Part shown: positions 27,069 through 36,213 of the stretch, piece after piece | Numbering within the stretch: the first letter of the stretch is position 1 | Layout: each line of letters begins with the position of its first letter | From: Nocardia transvalensis NBRC 15921 | GTDB taxonomy: Bacteria > Actinomycetota > Actinomycetes > Mycobacteriales > Mycobacteriaceae | DNA length: 64,000 nt | Assembly: GCF_000308875.1 (NCBI RefSeq) | Contig: NZ_BAGL01000027.1 | Span: 186,001-250,000 of the forward strand | Direction of reading: 5' to 3' | Translations under genes and position numbers: made by a program | The notes under the pieces: model-generated | Told to the model about the DNA's origin: nothing | Databases searched by the model: none | The model's input: only the letters and a program-made list of their open reading frames with translations

Positions 27069-28225
27069 CGGTCGCCTCCGTCTGCGGGCGTGCCCTGCGG
27101 TGTGCCCGGCACAGGCGGTGTGCTGCCCGGCACCGCCTGCGGGGGACTGATCACCCGGCCGAAGATCTTCTCGAAGACCTGGGCCAGGCTGCCGACGAAG
27201 TTCGGCACGTCGCCGAGTTCCCAGAGCCGGCTGCCCTTCGGGTCGGTGAGCGCGCCGACGCTCAGATAGGACACCGTCGCCGCGACCGCGAGGACCGGGC
27301 CGCGCAGGCTGTTCATCAGGCCGGGGTACATCTCGTGGAGGGTGTTCAGCGCCTGCGTGAAGTTGTCGCCCATATCGGTGAACCCGGACATCAGCTTCTG
27401 GATGCTGTCGAACAGGCTCAGGAACTGCGGGCTGGAGGTGTCGGTGAAGTCGCCCAGCGCGGCCATGGTCGTCGACACCTTGGTGGTGAGGTCCACGATG
27501 CGCTGATTGTTGTCGTTGACCAGGCCGAGCAGCTGCGGGAACGTATCGGCGGCGGCGCCGAGTTCGGCCTTGCGCCTGGCCAATTCGCCCGACAGCGTGT
27601 TCAGCCCCTGCAAGGTGGCGTCGATATCGCCGGTGCGCTGGTTGAGGGCGTCGATGACCTGGGTCAGCTCCCCGAGCAGGTGTGACAGCTGCGGACCGCG
27701 CCCGGCGAACATGGAGTTCATCTGCGTGGTGATCTGCGCGGCCTGGTTGATGCCGCCGCCGTTGATCAGCATCGACACCGACATCATCAGCTGTTCGACC
27801 GAGGCGGCGGTGCCGGTGTGGTCGGTGCCGATGATGTCGCCGGTTCGCAGCGGCGGCCCGGACTCCGGCACGGACGGCAGCGTGATCGCCACGAACATAT
27901 CGCCGAGGGGCGTGCCCTGGCGCAGTTCGGCCGTGGTGCCGTGCGGCAGCGAAATGTCCTCGTGGATCAGCATTTCCACATCGGCGACGAAATTCGTGGT
28001 CTCGATCTTCGTGACGGTGCCGATATCGGTGCCGCCGATGCGGACGTGCGCGTTGTCGGGCAGGTTGAGCGCGTCGCGGAACGCCGCGTGGATGGTGTAA
28101 CCGGGATCGTTCAGTCCCGGTTTGGGCAGCGGCAGATCGTTCACCGTGACGGCGCAGCCGCTTGCGCCGCCGACCGCCGCGGCGGTGAGCAGCGCGGCGA
28201 GTGTTCTGCGAGAGGGCATCATCAT
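27065..28225 (-). CDS. mceE: MCE-family lipoprotein MceE
   Basis: The 386-residue protein starts with a lipoprotein signal (MPSRRTLAALLTAAAVGGASGC, lipobox GASGC), then an MCE domain (DALNLPDNAHVRIGGTDIGTVTKIE), a helical region and a Pro-rich end. MceE is the typical lipoprotein of mce operons. It is joined to mceD and mceF by ATGA-type overlaps. Confidence 0.9.
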   Translation of the reverse strand: MMMPSRRTLAALLTAAAVGGASGCAVTVNDLPLPKPGLNDPGYTIHAAFRDALNLPDNAHVRIGGTDIGTVTKIETTNFVADVEMLIHEDISLPHGTTAELRQGTPLGDMFVAITLPSVPESGPPLRTGDIIGTDHTGTAASVEQLMMSVSMLINGGGINQAAQITTQMNSMFAGRGPQLSHLLGELTQVIDALNQRTGDIDATLQGLNTLSGELARRKAELGAAADTFPQLLGLVNDNNQRIVDLTTKVSTTMAALGDFTDTSSPQFLSLFDSIQKLMSGFTDMGDNFTQALNTLHEMYPGLMNSLRGPVLAVAATVSYLSVGALTDPKGSRLWELGDVPNFVGSLAQVFEKIFGRVISPPQAVPGSTPPVPGTPQGTPADGGDR

Positions 28226-29328
28226 CGTCCTGCAATCCCCAGAAGTGCGGCGGTGAGCCCGAAGTCCGGGCCGAGGTCGGAGATCTTCCCGGTGCGGCAG
28301 CCGTCGGGCCGGTTCATCACGCGCTCGCAGAACGTCGACAGCGCCTCGCCGTCGAGCACCGACTTGTCCAGCAGGCCGTGCAGGCGCAGCGCCTGGTGTT
28401 CGTAGCTGGTGGCATTGGCCAGGTTCTGGAACAGCAGCGGGCCCACGTCGACGATCTCGGTCAGATTGCGTGCGTTGGCGCGCATCTGGTTGCTGATCTC
28501 GACGAACCGGGTCAGCGCGCCCGCAAGCTGGTCCTTGTTGTCGCCCACGACCGTCGCGGTGTTGGTGACGAAGTCGTTGAGCTGGGTGAGTACCGCCTGC
28601 AAGCCCGGGGCCTGCTGACCCATGAGGGTCACCAGTTCGGTGAGCCGGCCGCTGAAATCGCGGACGGTCTGGTCGTTCTGGGCGATCACCTGGGTGATGT
28701 CGTTCAGCTTGACGATGGTGTTGGAGATCTGGTCCTTGTTGGCGAAGGTGGTCTCGAAGGCGGACGACAGCGCGTCGAGGGTTTCGCGGAGCCGGTCGCC
28801 GTTACCGTCGAGCAGCGGGAACAGGACCCGGCTGGCCATCGGCCCGGTCTGGTTGTCGCCCTTCAGCGTCGCGCCGATCTGGTCGAAGGTCTCCAGGATC
28901 CGGTCAAGTTCGACCGGAGTCCTGGTGCGCGGCAACGGAATATGGGTGTTGTCGGTCATGGCGGGCCCGGTGCCGTCGTAGGCGGGCGCGAGTTCGATGT
29001 GCCGGTTGGTGATCAGCTGCGGATTCACCAGGGCCGCCATGGCGTCGGCCGGGACCTTGACGCCCTTGTCCAGCAGCATGACCACCTGCACATAGCTGCC
29101 CTTGGCCTCGATCGACTCGACCGTCCCCACCGGGACCCCGAGCACATCGACCTCGTTACCGGCGTACAGGCCCGCGACATTCTCGAAATCGGCGCTGATG
29201 CGCAGATGTTCGCCCAGATACTGATTCGCGGCCGTGCCGATCGAACCGGGCAGCAGCGAGCAGCTCGATCCCATCGCGGCGACCGCGCACAGCGCGGCCA
29301 GTGTGGCGAGCGTCCGGAATTTCCTCAC
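28222..29328 (-). CDS. mceD: MCE-family lipoprotein in the MceD position
   Basis: The 368-residue protein has an MCE domain (ENVAGLYAGNEVDVLGVPVGTV) and a helical tail ending in ..GPDFGLTAALLGIAGR. The N-terminus is a lipoprotein signal (TLATLAALCAVAAMGSSC, lipobox GSSC), unlike the usual MceD with an uncleaved anchor. GTG 29328 overlaps the MceC stop as GTGA. The operon therefore carries two lipobox-bearing Mce subunits. Confidence 0.85.
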   Translation of the reverse strand: MRKFRTLATLAALCAVAAMGSSCSLLPGSIGTAANQYLGEHLRISADFENVAGLYAGNEVDVLGVPVGTVESIEAKGSYVQVVMLLDKGVKVPADAMAALVNPQLITNRHIELAPAYDGTGPAMTDNTHIPLPRTRTPVELDRILETFDQIGATLKGDNQTGPMASRVLFPLLDGNGDRLRETLDALSSAFETTFANKDQISNTIVKLNDITQVIAQNDQTVRDFSGRLTELVTLMGQQAPGLQAVLTQLNDFVTNTATVVGDNKDQLAGALTRFVEISNQMRANARNLTEIVDVGPLLFQNLANATSYEHQALRLHGLLDKSVLDGEALSTFCERVMNRPDGCRTGKISDLGPDFGLTAALLGIAGR

Positions 29329-30335
29329 TTGCACCCCTCGATGACATGCGCGAAACAGATCCAGTTGTCGGGGAAGACACCCCACGGCACGTAGACCTCG
29401 CCGTACGGTCCGTTGCCGAGCACGTTGTCGAACTGCCGCAGCGTCACCGGCATGATCTCGTAGAGCCGGTCGAGGTTCTCCTTGTTCTTCTCCAGGCCCT
29501 CGGACATGGTGTTCAGGCTCTGGATCGTGGGGCCCAGCTGCGCGTTGTTCTCCAACCCCATGTCCTGCAACAGTTTCGACAGCGCCGCGACATTGTCGAG
29601 CAACTGCCTCAGCAGGTCCTGCCGCTTCTGCACCGCGGTGCCGATGGCCTCGCCGCGGGTCAGCAACAGCAGCACGCTGTTCTGGTTGTCGGCCACCAGC
29701 TGCGACACCACATCCATGCTCTTCAGCAGGGTGTCGACCTCGCCGCGGCGGTCGTTGATCACCTTGGCCAGCGCGCCGACGGAGTCGAGGGCCTGGACCG
29801 CCAGCTGCGGCGAATCGCCCATCTGCCGGTTCAGGGTGTCCAGTGCGTCGCGCAGCTTCTGCGGATCGATGCTCTCGACCCGCTGGAACGACTGCTTGTA
29901 CTGCGGGTCCTGGATCACCTTGCTCAGGTTGTACGGGACGTCGGTGCGGTCCAGCGGAATACGGTTGCCCGGCAATCCCTTTCCGTTGCCCGGGACGAGG
30001 TCGATGTGCATGCGGCCGAGGATGGTGGACATCTTGATGGCGGCGCGGGCGTCGGAGCCCAGCCGAATGTCCTTGCGTACCTTCAGGTCCAGGACCACCT
30101 TGTTGCCCTCGAGTCGCACGGCGCGCACCGCGCCGACCTCGATCCCGGACACGTCGACGGTGGCGCCGGCCCGCACGCCCGCGGCCTGCGCGAACTCCGC
30201 CTGAATCGTCTTGTCGCCCAGCCGCGCCTGGGTGAGCACGCTGGATCCGATGAGCAGAATCAGGACCGTCGCCGAGGCGAGCAGGCCCAGCCGCAGGTAG
30301 CGGTTGCGCAGGAAGCCGGGCAGTCGCGGCGTCAT
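29325..30335 (-). CDS. mceC: MCE-family protein MceC
   Basis: The 336-residue protein has a single N-terminal membrane segment (LRLGLLASATVLILLIGSSVL) and an MCE domain (FAQAAGVRAGATVDVSGIEVGAV .. RMHIDLVPG). A long coiled tail follows, ending with two cysteines (WICFAHVIEGCK). ATG 30335 overlaps mceB by 4 bp; a 23-residue upstream extension is in frame but lacks a ribosome site. Confidence 0.88.
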   Translation of the reverse strand: MTPRLPGFLRNRYLRLGLLASATVLILLIGSSVLTQARLGDKTIQAEFAQAAGVRAGATVDVSGIEVGAVRAVRLEGNKVVLDLKVRKDIRLGSDARAAIKMSTILGRMHIDLVPGNGKGLPGNRIPLDRTDVPYNLSKVIQDPQYKQSFQRVESIDPQKLRDALDTLNRQMGDSPQLAVQALDSVGALAKVINDRRGEVDTLLKSMDVVSQLVADNQNSVLLLLTRGEAIGTAVQKRQDLLRQLLDNVAALSKLLQDMGLENNAQLGPTIQSLNTMSEGLEKNKENLDRLYEIMPVTLRQFDNVLGNGPYGEVYVPWGVFPDNWICFAHVIEGCK

Positions 30336-31354
30336 CGGCAGACCTCCGAATGTTCGGGGCCGCCGATCTGCGAGAACAGGCCCGGCGGCAGCAGTACACC
30401 CCACAGCGATACGTCGAGGCTGCAGAAGTAGGCGTTGCCGTAGGTGCCGTAACTCGAGAACTGGGCCACGCGGTTGAGGACGTCGGGCAGTTCGACCGCC
30501 GCCCTGTCCAGGGAAGCGCCGTTGAGCAGCAGCAGCGCGATGCCGGTGCTCGCCTTGTCCTGCGCACCGGCCACCCCCGGCTTCACCTGGCCGATCAGCC
30601 CGACCAGGGAGTCGGTGGAGGCCGCGACCTGATCGACCGACGACTTCAGTGCCTCACCCTGCGCGTACAGGCCCTCGACCAGCGAATGGGCCTGCGTGAT
30701 CAGGGTTTCCAGCTCGTTGCTGCGATTCGCCATACCGGAGATCACGCTGCTGAGGTTGTGTACTACGTCGCCGAGGATCTGATCGCGCTGACCGAAGGTG
30801 GTGGCCAGCTGGGCGGCCTGGGTGATGAGGCTGCTCAGCGAGACCTGATTGCCCTGGAGGGCCTGCACCAGGGTCTCCGACAGCGAATTCACCTGGTCCG
30901 GTTGCAGGACGGAGAACAGTGGCTCGAAGCCGGACAGCAGCGCGGACACATCGAACGACGGCTCGGTGTGCTGTATCGGTATCTCGCCGCCCGCCCGCAG
31001 CCGCTCGCCCGGATCGGTGCCCGGGGCGAGGGCGATATAGCGCTGGCCGATCAGATTCTGGTAGCGCACCATGGCCTTGGTCGTGGTCGTCAGGTGCTGG
31101 CGATCCTCGATGCGGAAGTCGACCCGGGCCTTGTACTCGTCGGCGAAGTCGATCCTGTCGACGCGGCCCACCCGGACCCCGGCCATCCGCACGTCGTCGC
31201 CGACCCGCAGGCCCAGTACATCGGAGAAGACCGCCGAATAGTCCTGTGTCGCACCGGATACCGTCCGTTGCAGGGTCGAGTAGATGGTGTAGGTCAGCCC
31301 GATCGCGACGACGGCGAACAGGCTGAACCCGATCAATGCGCTACGGGATTTCAC
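30332..31354 (-). CDS. mceB: MCE-family protein MceB
   Basis: The 340-residue protein has an N-terminal anchor (SRSALIGFSLFAVVAIGLTYTIY), the MCE domain (SDVLGLRVGDDVRMAGVRVGRVDRI) and a helical tail, ending with a hydrophobic stretch and Cys. GTG start overlaps mceA's stop (GTGA). Part of the lipid-transfer tube. Confidence 0.9.
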   Translation of the reverse strand: MKSRSALIGFSLFAVVAIGLTYTIYSTLQRTVSGATQDYSAVFSDVLGLRVGDDVRMAGVRVGRVDRIDFADEYKARVDFRIEDRQHLTTTTKAMVRYQNLIGQRYIALAPGTDPGERLRAGGEIPIQHTEPSFDVSALLSGFEPLFSVLQPDQVNSLSETLVQALQGNQVSLSSLITQAAQLATTFGQRDQILGDVVHNLSSVISGMANRSNELETLITQAHSLVEGLYAQGEALKSSVDQVAASTDSLVGLIGQVKPGVAGAQDKASTGIALLLLNGASLDRAAVELPDVLNRVAQFSSYGTYGNAYFCSLDVSLWGVLLPPGLFSQIGGPEHSEVCR

Positions 31355-32733
31355 TGTGCCGCACCGCCTGCCGTATCACTCGTCACCGTCACGTGGCCGC
31401 CGGAGAGCACCGGGCCGAGCAGCATGAGCTGCGCCATATTCGGTTTCGCCCCCACGACCGCGGCCACTGCATCGGGCCCGCGCAGCTCGGCGGCCGCGCC
31501 TGGTGCGGCGGGTGTGCTGCGGTGGGACGCGGGTGCGGTGATTCCGGGAATCAGGGGCAGTCCGGGCAGGGACTGGGGCACGGGTGGTGCGGGTGCGGGC
31601 GGGGGACCGGCCGCATCGAGCCACTGGTACTGCTGCTGGGCCGGAAACTGCTGTGGCGGAGCCTGATCCGGCACCGTCGGCCCGCCGCAACGCGGGCCCG
31701 CCAAGTCGCCGTAGTGGGGACAGTCCTTCGCCGTGTACTGCTGGAACGGCGTGAAGGAGACGTCCATCGCCCACGCCATCTGGCGCTTCGGGCCCCAGCG
31801 GAAGATCGTCTTCAACCGGTGCAGGGCCGTGTTCAGGTTCGCGGCGGTGAACGGGATCGCGTCGGGATCCTTGGCCAGGCCGCCGAACAGGTCGTCCAGG
31901 CCGCCCACCAGGAACTTGCCGGAGTCGGGATTGCGGGCGAACAGCGCGTTGACCGAATCCACCGCACCGCCGGCATTCGTCAGCAGCGCGACGAGATTGT
32001 CCCGGCGCTCGGTGAGGGTGCGGGCCGTGGTCACCGAATCCGACAGCACTCCGACCAGTTCGGGTGCGGACCGGCTGAGCGCGGTCATGGCATTGCCGAG
32101 ATTGCCCAGCAGCCCGCCGATTTCGGGGATGTCGTGGATCTGGGTGAGCCAGTTGTCCAGCCGCTCGATGGTGGAGCCGGGCGCTCGCGCCGACGGATCC
32201 AGCGCCGCCGACAGCGTGGCCAGCACCCGTCCGAGCTTCTCCGGCTGAATGTTGTCGAGCACGTTGCGTAATACGTTGAGCGTGGTCTGGAGCTGGATGG
32301 TCGCGGCGGAGGTGTCCTCGGCGATCGTGGCGCCCGAGGAGAGCGTCGCCGCGGCGGGACCGTTGTCGACCAGTTCGATCGCCGTCACGCCGAAGATGTT
32401 GTTCGGGATGACCCGCGCGGTGACGTTGGCCGGGATCGTATGCGCAACAGTCGGTTTCAGTGCGATGTCCGCGCGCTGCCGTTCACCCTCGGCCATCACC
32501 TGCACGGTGTCGACGGTGCCCACGACCATGCCCCGGAACTTCACGTCGGCGCGCGTGGGCAGTCCGTCGCCGGTACTGGTCAGCATCGCCGTCACCGGCA
32601 CCTTCTCGGTGAAATGGCCCGTATAGCGCAGCATCAGCAGGTACAGCAGCGCGGCGAAGGCGAGCAGCATCGCGATACCCGCCAGGCCCAGCTGGCGGGC
32701 GGTGGCGCCCCTGCCACGAGGATCGAGAATCAC
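31351..32733 (-). CDS. mceA: MCE-family protein MceA
   Basis: The 460-residue protein has one N-terminal membrane anchor (LGLAGIAMLLAFAALLYLLML), an MCE domain (PTRADVKFRGMVVGTVDTVQV) and an extended C-terminal Pro/Ala/Gln-rich tail. GTG 32733 follows the yrbEB stop by 8 bp. The long tail is typical for the first Mce subunit, which probably contacts the outer envelope. Confidence 0.9.
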   Translation of the reverse strand: MILDPRGRGATARQLGLAGIAMLLAFAALLYLLMLRYTGHFTEKVPVTAMLTSTGDGLPTRADVKFRGMVVGTVDTVQVMAEGERQRADIALKPTVAHTIPANVTARVIPNNIFGVTAIELVDNGPAAATLSSGATIAEDTSAATIQLQTTLNVLRNVLDNIQPEKLGRVLATLSAALDPSARAPGSTIERLDNWLTQIHDIPEIGGLLGNLGNAMTALSRSAPELVGVLSDSVTTARTLTERRDNLVALLTNAGGAVDSVNALFARNPDSGKFLVGGLDDLFGGLAKDPDAIPFTAANLNTALHRLKTIFRWGPKRQMAWAMDVSFTPFQQYTAKDCPHYGDLAGPRCGGPTVPDQAPPQQFPAQQQYQWLDAAGPPPAPAPPVPQSLPGLPLIPGITAPASHRSTPAAPGAAAELRGPDAVAAVVGAKPNMAQLMLLGPVLSGGHVTVTSDTAGGAAQ

Positions 32734-32741
32734 GAGCGCCC

Positions 32742-33605
32742 CTATCCCGAGATCCGGAAGCCGGGGTCGATGCCCCAGATGGCCAGTGTGAGAAACAGAT
32801 TCGCGAAGACCATGACGACGATGACCATCTTGATGGCCTTGCCGGCGGCCGCGCCGACACCCTCCGGCCCACCGGTCGCGATATAGCCGTAGTAGCACTG
32901 GATGAAGGTCGCGAGCAGGGTGAACACGACCACCTTGAACAGCGAGTAGAACACGTCCGGCCCGAGCAGGAACTGGAAGAAGTAGTGGTCGTAGGTGCCG
33001 GTCGTGGTGCCGCCGAGGAACAGGACGGAGATCTTGGTGGCCAGGTAGGCCGCGGCCAGGCCGACGCTGTAGAGCGGGACGATGGTGATCGTCGCGGCGA
33101 TCATCCGGGTGCTGACCAGGTAGGGCAGTGGCCGGATCGCGATCGACTCCAGCGCGTCGATCTCCTCGGAGATCCGCATCGAGCCGAGCTGCGCGGTGAA
33201 CCGGCAGCCGGCCTGGATGGCGAAGGCCAGCGTGGCCAGGATCGGGCCGAGTTCGCGCGTGGTGGCGAAGCCGGAGATCGCGCCGGTGAGCGGGCTCATG
33301 GTGAGCAGGTTCAGCGCGGTGAACGATTCCATCCCGACGATGATTCCGCCGAACGTGCACAGCACCAGGACGACGCCCACGGTGCCGCCGCCGACGATCA
33401 GCGAGCCGTTGCCCCAGCTGACATCGGCGATCAGCCGCGCGACCTCCTTGCGATAGTGCTTCAGGACGAAGGGAATCGCCGCGAGCGCCTGGAAGAAGGT
33501 GACGGCCTGGTGGCCGAGGCGCTGATTGGCATGGACCGGGACCAGGGCGGCATTCCCGACGGCGCGCAGCGGCCGGGCCGCGGGCGGGGTGTAGGAGCTG
33601 GCCAC
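32742..33605 (-). CDS. yrbEB: YrbE-type permease, second subunit (YrbEB)
   Basis: The 287-residue protein is a MlaE/YrbE-family inner-membrane permease with about five hydrophobic segments and the motif SMRISEEIDALESIAIRPLPYLV. It pairs with YrbEA under the Mce tube and an unlinked ATPase (MceG-like) is expected elsewhere. GTG start 1 bp after the yrbEA stop. Confidence 0.92.
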   Translation of the reverse strand: MASSYTPPAARPLRAVGNAALVPVHANQRLGHQAVTFFQALAAIPFVLKHYRKEVARLIADVSWGNGSLIVGGGTVGVVLVLCTFGGIIVGMESFTALNLLTMSPLTGAISGFATTRELGPILATLAFAIQAGCRFTAQLGSMRISEEIDALESIAIRPLPYLVSTRMIAATITIVPLYSVGLAAAYLATKISVLFLGGTTTGTYDHYFFQFLLGPDVFYSLFKVVVFTLLATFIQCYYGYIATGGPEGVGAAAGKAIKMVIVVMVFANLFLTLAIWGIDPGFRISG

Positions 33606-33606
33606 C

Positions 33607-34485
33607 TCACACCACCTTCGCCGGGAAGAAGGTATTGGCCAGCTGGGTCAGGATGATGTTGGTGGCGAACAGCATCAGCGCGGAGGTGACCACCGCGGAG
33701 TTGACCGAATTGGCCACCCCCGCCGGGCCGCCGTGCGTGTGCAGTCCGACGTCACAGGCGATGATCGCGGTGAGCACACCGAAGATCGCCGCCTTGAGCA
33801 GCGCGATGATCAGGTCGTTCGCCACCGCGAAGGAGGCGAAGGAGCCGATGAACGAGCCCGGCGTTCCCGATTGCGCGTAGACGTTGAACATGTACGCGGT
33901 CGCGAAGCCGACGAAGACGACGAATCCGCACAGCAGCACGCTCACCAGCACGGCCGCCGCCAGCCGCGGCGCGACCAGGCGCCGCACCGGGTCGACGCCC
34001 ATCACCATCATGGCGTCGATCTCCTCGCGGATCGTGCGCGAGCCGAGGTCCGCCGTGATCGCCGAGCCGACGGCGCCCGCGATCATGAGCGCCGACACCA
34101 GGGGCGCGCCCTGCCGGATGATGCCGAGACCGGCGACCGCGCCGATGAAGGTCGTCGCGCCGACCTGATTCACGAGCGCGCCGACCTGGATGGACACCAC
34201 GACCGCGATCGGGATGGCCACGAAAACCGTTGGCGCGGCGGACACATTGGCCATGAACGCGCACTGCTTGATGAACTCCTGGTACGGGAATCTGCCCCGC
34301 ACCAGGGAGACGAACAGCTGCACGAAGGCGTCGCGGCCCAGCGCAACCTGCCGCCCCAGGGTCTCCAGGGACCGCTGCGGATGCCGCCGCCACAGCCCGC
34401 CGATCGCCTCGGTGACCTTGCCGAGTTCGCCTTCGTCGTGCACCTGCCACGGCTGCGCCGACCGGGTCGATTGCTCCACTCGCAT
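33607..34485 (-). CDS. yrbEA: YrbE-type permease, first subunit (YrbEA)
   Basis: The 292-residue protein is a MlaE/YrbE-family permease with the motif DLGSRTIREEIDAMMVMGVDPVRRLVAPR. ATG 34485 is chosen, 1 bp after the small upstream gene's stop; the frame extends further upstream but without a start that fits. Begins the transport part of the operon. Confidence 0.92.
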   Translation of the reverse strand: MRVEQSTRSAQPWQVHDEGELGKVTEAIGGLWRRHPQRSLETLGRQVALGRDAFVQLFVSLVRGRFPYQEFIKQCAFMANVSAAPTVFVAIPIAVVVSIQVGALVNQVGATTFIGAVAGLGIIRQGAPLVSALMIAGAVGSAITADLGSRTIREEIDAMMVMGVDPVRRLVAPRLAAAVLVSVLLCGFVVFVGFATAYMFNVYAQSGTPGSFIGSFASFAVANDLIIALLKAAIFGVLTAIIACDVGLHTHGGPAGVANSVNSAVVTSALMLFATNIILTQLANTFFPAKVV

Positions 34486-34486
34486 A

Positions 34487-34675
34487 TCAGTCCAGCCCCT
34501 CGAGATAGCGCTGCAGCAGGACCAGCAGCAGGCCGAGTACGGCGAAACCCGCGACCAGCACGCTGAGTACGGCGACCCAGAGCCCGTATCGGAGCACCGG
34601 ATTGACCTTCGTCCGCCCACCGAGGATCTTGACCCCGATCACCAGGATGTCGATGAGCCACACCAGAGCCATCAT
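34487..34675 (-). CDS. small two-TM membrane protein at the head of the mce operon
   Basis: The 62-residue protein is almost wholly hydrophobic: one segment at about 2-19 (ALVWLIDILVIGVKIL) and one at about 32-55 (WVAVLSVLVAGFAVLGLLLVLL), with a short basic loop GRTKVNP. It starts at ATG 34675 and ends 1 bp before yrbEA. It has no recognised family. By position it is a candidate accessory of YrbE assembly. Confidence 0.65.
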   Translation of the reverse strand: MMALVWLIDILVIGVKILGGRTKVNPVLRYGLWVAVLSVLVAGFAVLGLLLVLLQRYLEGLD

Positions 34676-34677
34676 GA

Positions 34678-34902
34678 CTAGGTCATGCAGACGTTCGAGA
34701 AGGTCAGCACCGGCCAGCACACGATCGACCCGAGGAACGAGATCACGACGTCGATGCCGTGCAGATTCTTCAGGTGCGAGGTGTGCGTGAGGGTCCAGAT
34801 CACCCCGACGACGGCGTAGGGAATGCCGATGATGATCAGCGTGCCCAGGAATTCGGACACCTTCATCTCGTAACTGAGGAGTCGGTCCAGCCGTTTGAGC
34901 AT
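34678..34902 (-). CDS. first small membrane protein of the mce operon
   Basis: The 74-residue protein has a basic N-terminal helix (LKRLDRLLSYEMKVSEF) and two hydrophobic segments (GTLIIIGIPYAVVGVIWTL and VVISFLGSIVCWPVLTF). ATG 34902 follows AAAGGA by about 10 nt; TTG 34911 is the alternative. It is the promoter-proximal gene of the operon and ends 2 bp before the next small gene. The family is not recognised. Confidence 0.65.
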   Translation of the reverse strand: MLKRLDRLLSYEMKVSEFLGTLIIIGIPYAVVGVIWTLTHTSHLKNLHGIDVVISFLGSIVCWPVLTFSNVCMT

Positions 34903-35033
34903 GTGGCGCAAGTCCTTTCACCTACCGGAAGGGCATCCGGCACGTGCGTCCGGCGAGCCGAGCCCACGCCGGCGTCGTTGCCTGATGACCACCGCCCCCA
35001 CCGTTGATTCCCCGGGAGCCGCGACAGCGTATG

Positions 35034-35043
35034 TTACGCGTAA
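35034..35043. promoter_or_regulatory. palindrome TTACGCGTAA upstream of the mce operon
   Basis: A perfect 10-bp palindrome about 130 bp from the first mce-operon start and 208 bp from the DUF2236 start. A candidate operator, possibly for the double TetR protein. Confidence 0.4.
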
Positions 35044-35136
35044 TTCTTGATTTGTGAAGTCGTTCCGCGAGGAGGTCTGGTGCGGTAAACCGGTATGTGT
35101 CCTGGATTTGCCGCTGACACGGCGTGGCCGGAGCGG

Positions 35137-35157
35137 TCGTAAGTTACGGATAGTTCG
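35137..35157. promoter_or_regulatory. weak TAAGTTA-type motif upstream of a DUF2236 gene
   Basis: TCGTAAGTTACGG with a following TTC block. It matches the 39044-39064 motif at 12 of 21 positions, including the TAAGTTA core. It lies 94 bp before the DUF2236 start at 35251. Confidence 0.35.
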
Positions 35158-35250
35158 CGCGTATGGCTTCCGCTGAAGCGAGAATTTCGAGTAACATAGC
35201 CGGTGCCCGGATCCGGCGCGGGGCCCGAGACGTATCGAGAAAGGACTCCT

Positions 35251-36192
35251 ATGACCACGGCGACGCAGCCCAGGGAGCCGAACCACGAAGAGCCGCAGAG
35301 CGTTTCGTACGCAACCGGCGGCACGGCGCTCACGCTGGAGCAGACCCGCATCCACATTCCCGATACCTACCGGTCCCCGCGCCGCCGCCCGGCGCAACTG
35401 CCGGACTCGCTCGACTTCTGGATGTTCGCCGGCGCCGCGGCCAATGTCGCCATGCAGTTCGCCCATCCGGGCGTGGCCGCCGGCGTCATGGAGAGCACCG
35501 TGGAATCCGGTGCGCTGATGGTGCATCCGTGGAAGCGGCTGCGGACCACGGCGTCGTATCTGGCGGTGGCCATCCTCGGCACGCCGGAGGAGAAGAAGGA
35601 GTTCCGCGAGGCCGTCAACGTGGCGCATCGCCAGGTCCGGTCCCGGCCGGAGTCGAAGGTGAAGTACAACGCCTTCGACCGGAATCTGCAGCTGTACGTG
35701 GCGGCCTGCATCTACATCGGCTTCGAGGACTCGCACCAGCTCATCCACGGGAAGATGTCCGAGGAGGAGCGCGAGGCGTTCTACCAGGGGGCCGATACGT
35801 TCGGCACCACGTTGCAGGTACATCCGGACATGTGGCCGAAGACCCGGGCCGATTTCGACGAGTACTGGGTGGCGGCATGCCGGGAGGTCATCGTCGACGA
35901 CGACTTCCGCGCCTACGTCGGCGACCTGCTGCACCTGCGGATGATCGCCTGGTACTTCCGGGTGGCCTTCGGCGGCCTGCTGCGATTCCTGACCGCCGGA
36001 TTCCTGCCGCCGCACTTCCGCGCGCAGATGGGCGTGGAGTGGAGCGCCGCCGATCAGCGCCGTTTCGAGAATCTCTTCCTGTTCGTGGGATTCGTCAACC
36101 GCTTCATCCCCAAGTTCATCCGCTTCGCCGGGACCAAGGCCATGATGCGCGACGTGCAGCGCCGGATCCGCAAGCAGAAGGCGCTCGTGTGA
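35251..36192 (+). CDS. DUF2236 oxygenase-like protein (MpaB family)
   Basis: The 313-residue protein has the DUF2236 features AAANVAMQFAHPGVAAGVMEST, RLRTTASYLAVAILGTPEEKKEF, VKYNAFDRNLQLYVAACIYIGFED and FGTTLQVHPDMWP. It has no signal peptide, so it is probably cytosolic. Some members are haem oxygenases (Lcp, MpaB), but most are uncharacterised. ATG 35251 follows GAGAAAGGA. It is divergent from the mce operon and followed by a GntR gene. Confidence 0.85.
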   Translation: MTTATQPREPNHEEPQSVSYATGGTALTLEQTRIHIPDTYRSPRRRPAQLPDSLDFWMFAGAAANVAMQFAHPGVAAGVMESTVESGALMVHPWKRLRTTASYLAVAILGTPEEKKEFREAVNVAHRQVRSRPESKVKYNAFDRNLQLYVAACIYIGFEDSHQLIHGKMSEEEREAFYQGADTFGTTLQVHPDMWPKTRADFDEYWVAACREVIVDDDFRAYVGDLLHLRMIAWYFRVAFGGLLRFLTAGFLPPHFRAQMGVEWSAADQRRFENLFLFVGFVNRFIPKFIRFAGTKAMMRDVQRRIRKQKALV

Positions 36193-36213
36193 AGGGGCCA
36201 CCGGCGGAGTTGC

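Larger units (their letters stand above)
34903..35250. other. 348-bp divergent promoter region of the mce operon and a DUF2236 gene
   Basis: No gene was found. It holds a perfect palindrome TTACGCGTAA at 35034-35043 and a TAAGTTA-type motif at 35137-35157. Both the mce operon (minus) and the DUF2236 gene (plus) must start transcription here, so it is a likely target of the Mce3R-like protein. Confidence 0.5.

Noticed and set aside
25890..28235. 781-aa minus-strand frame extending upstream of mceF
   Set aside because: The part before 27068 is out of frame with mceE; only the 392-residue MceF portion is real.
31351..33360. 669-aa minus-strand frame extending upstream of mceA
   Set aside because: The part upstream of 32733 overlaps yrbEB in another frame and has shadow-type composition.
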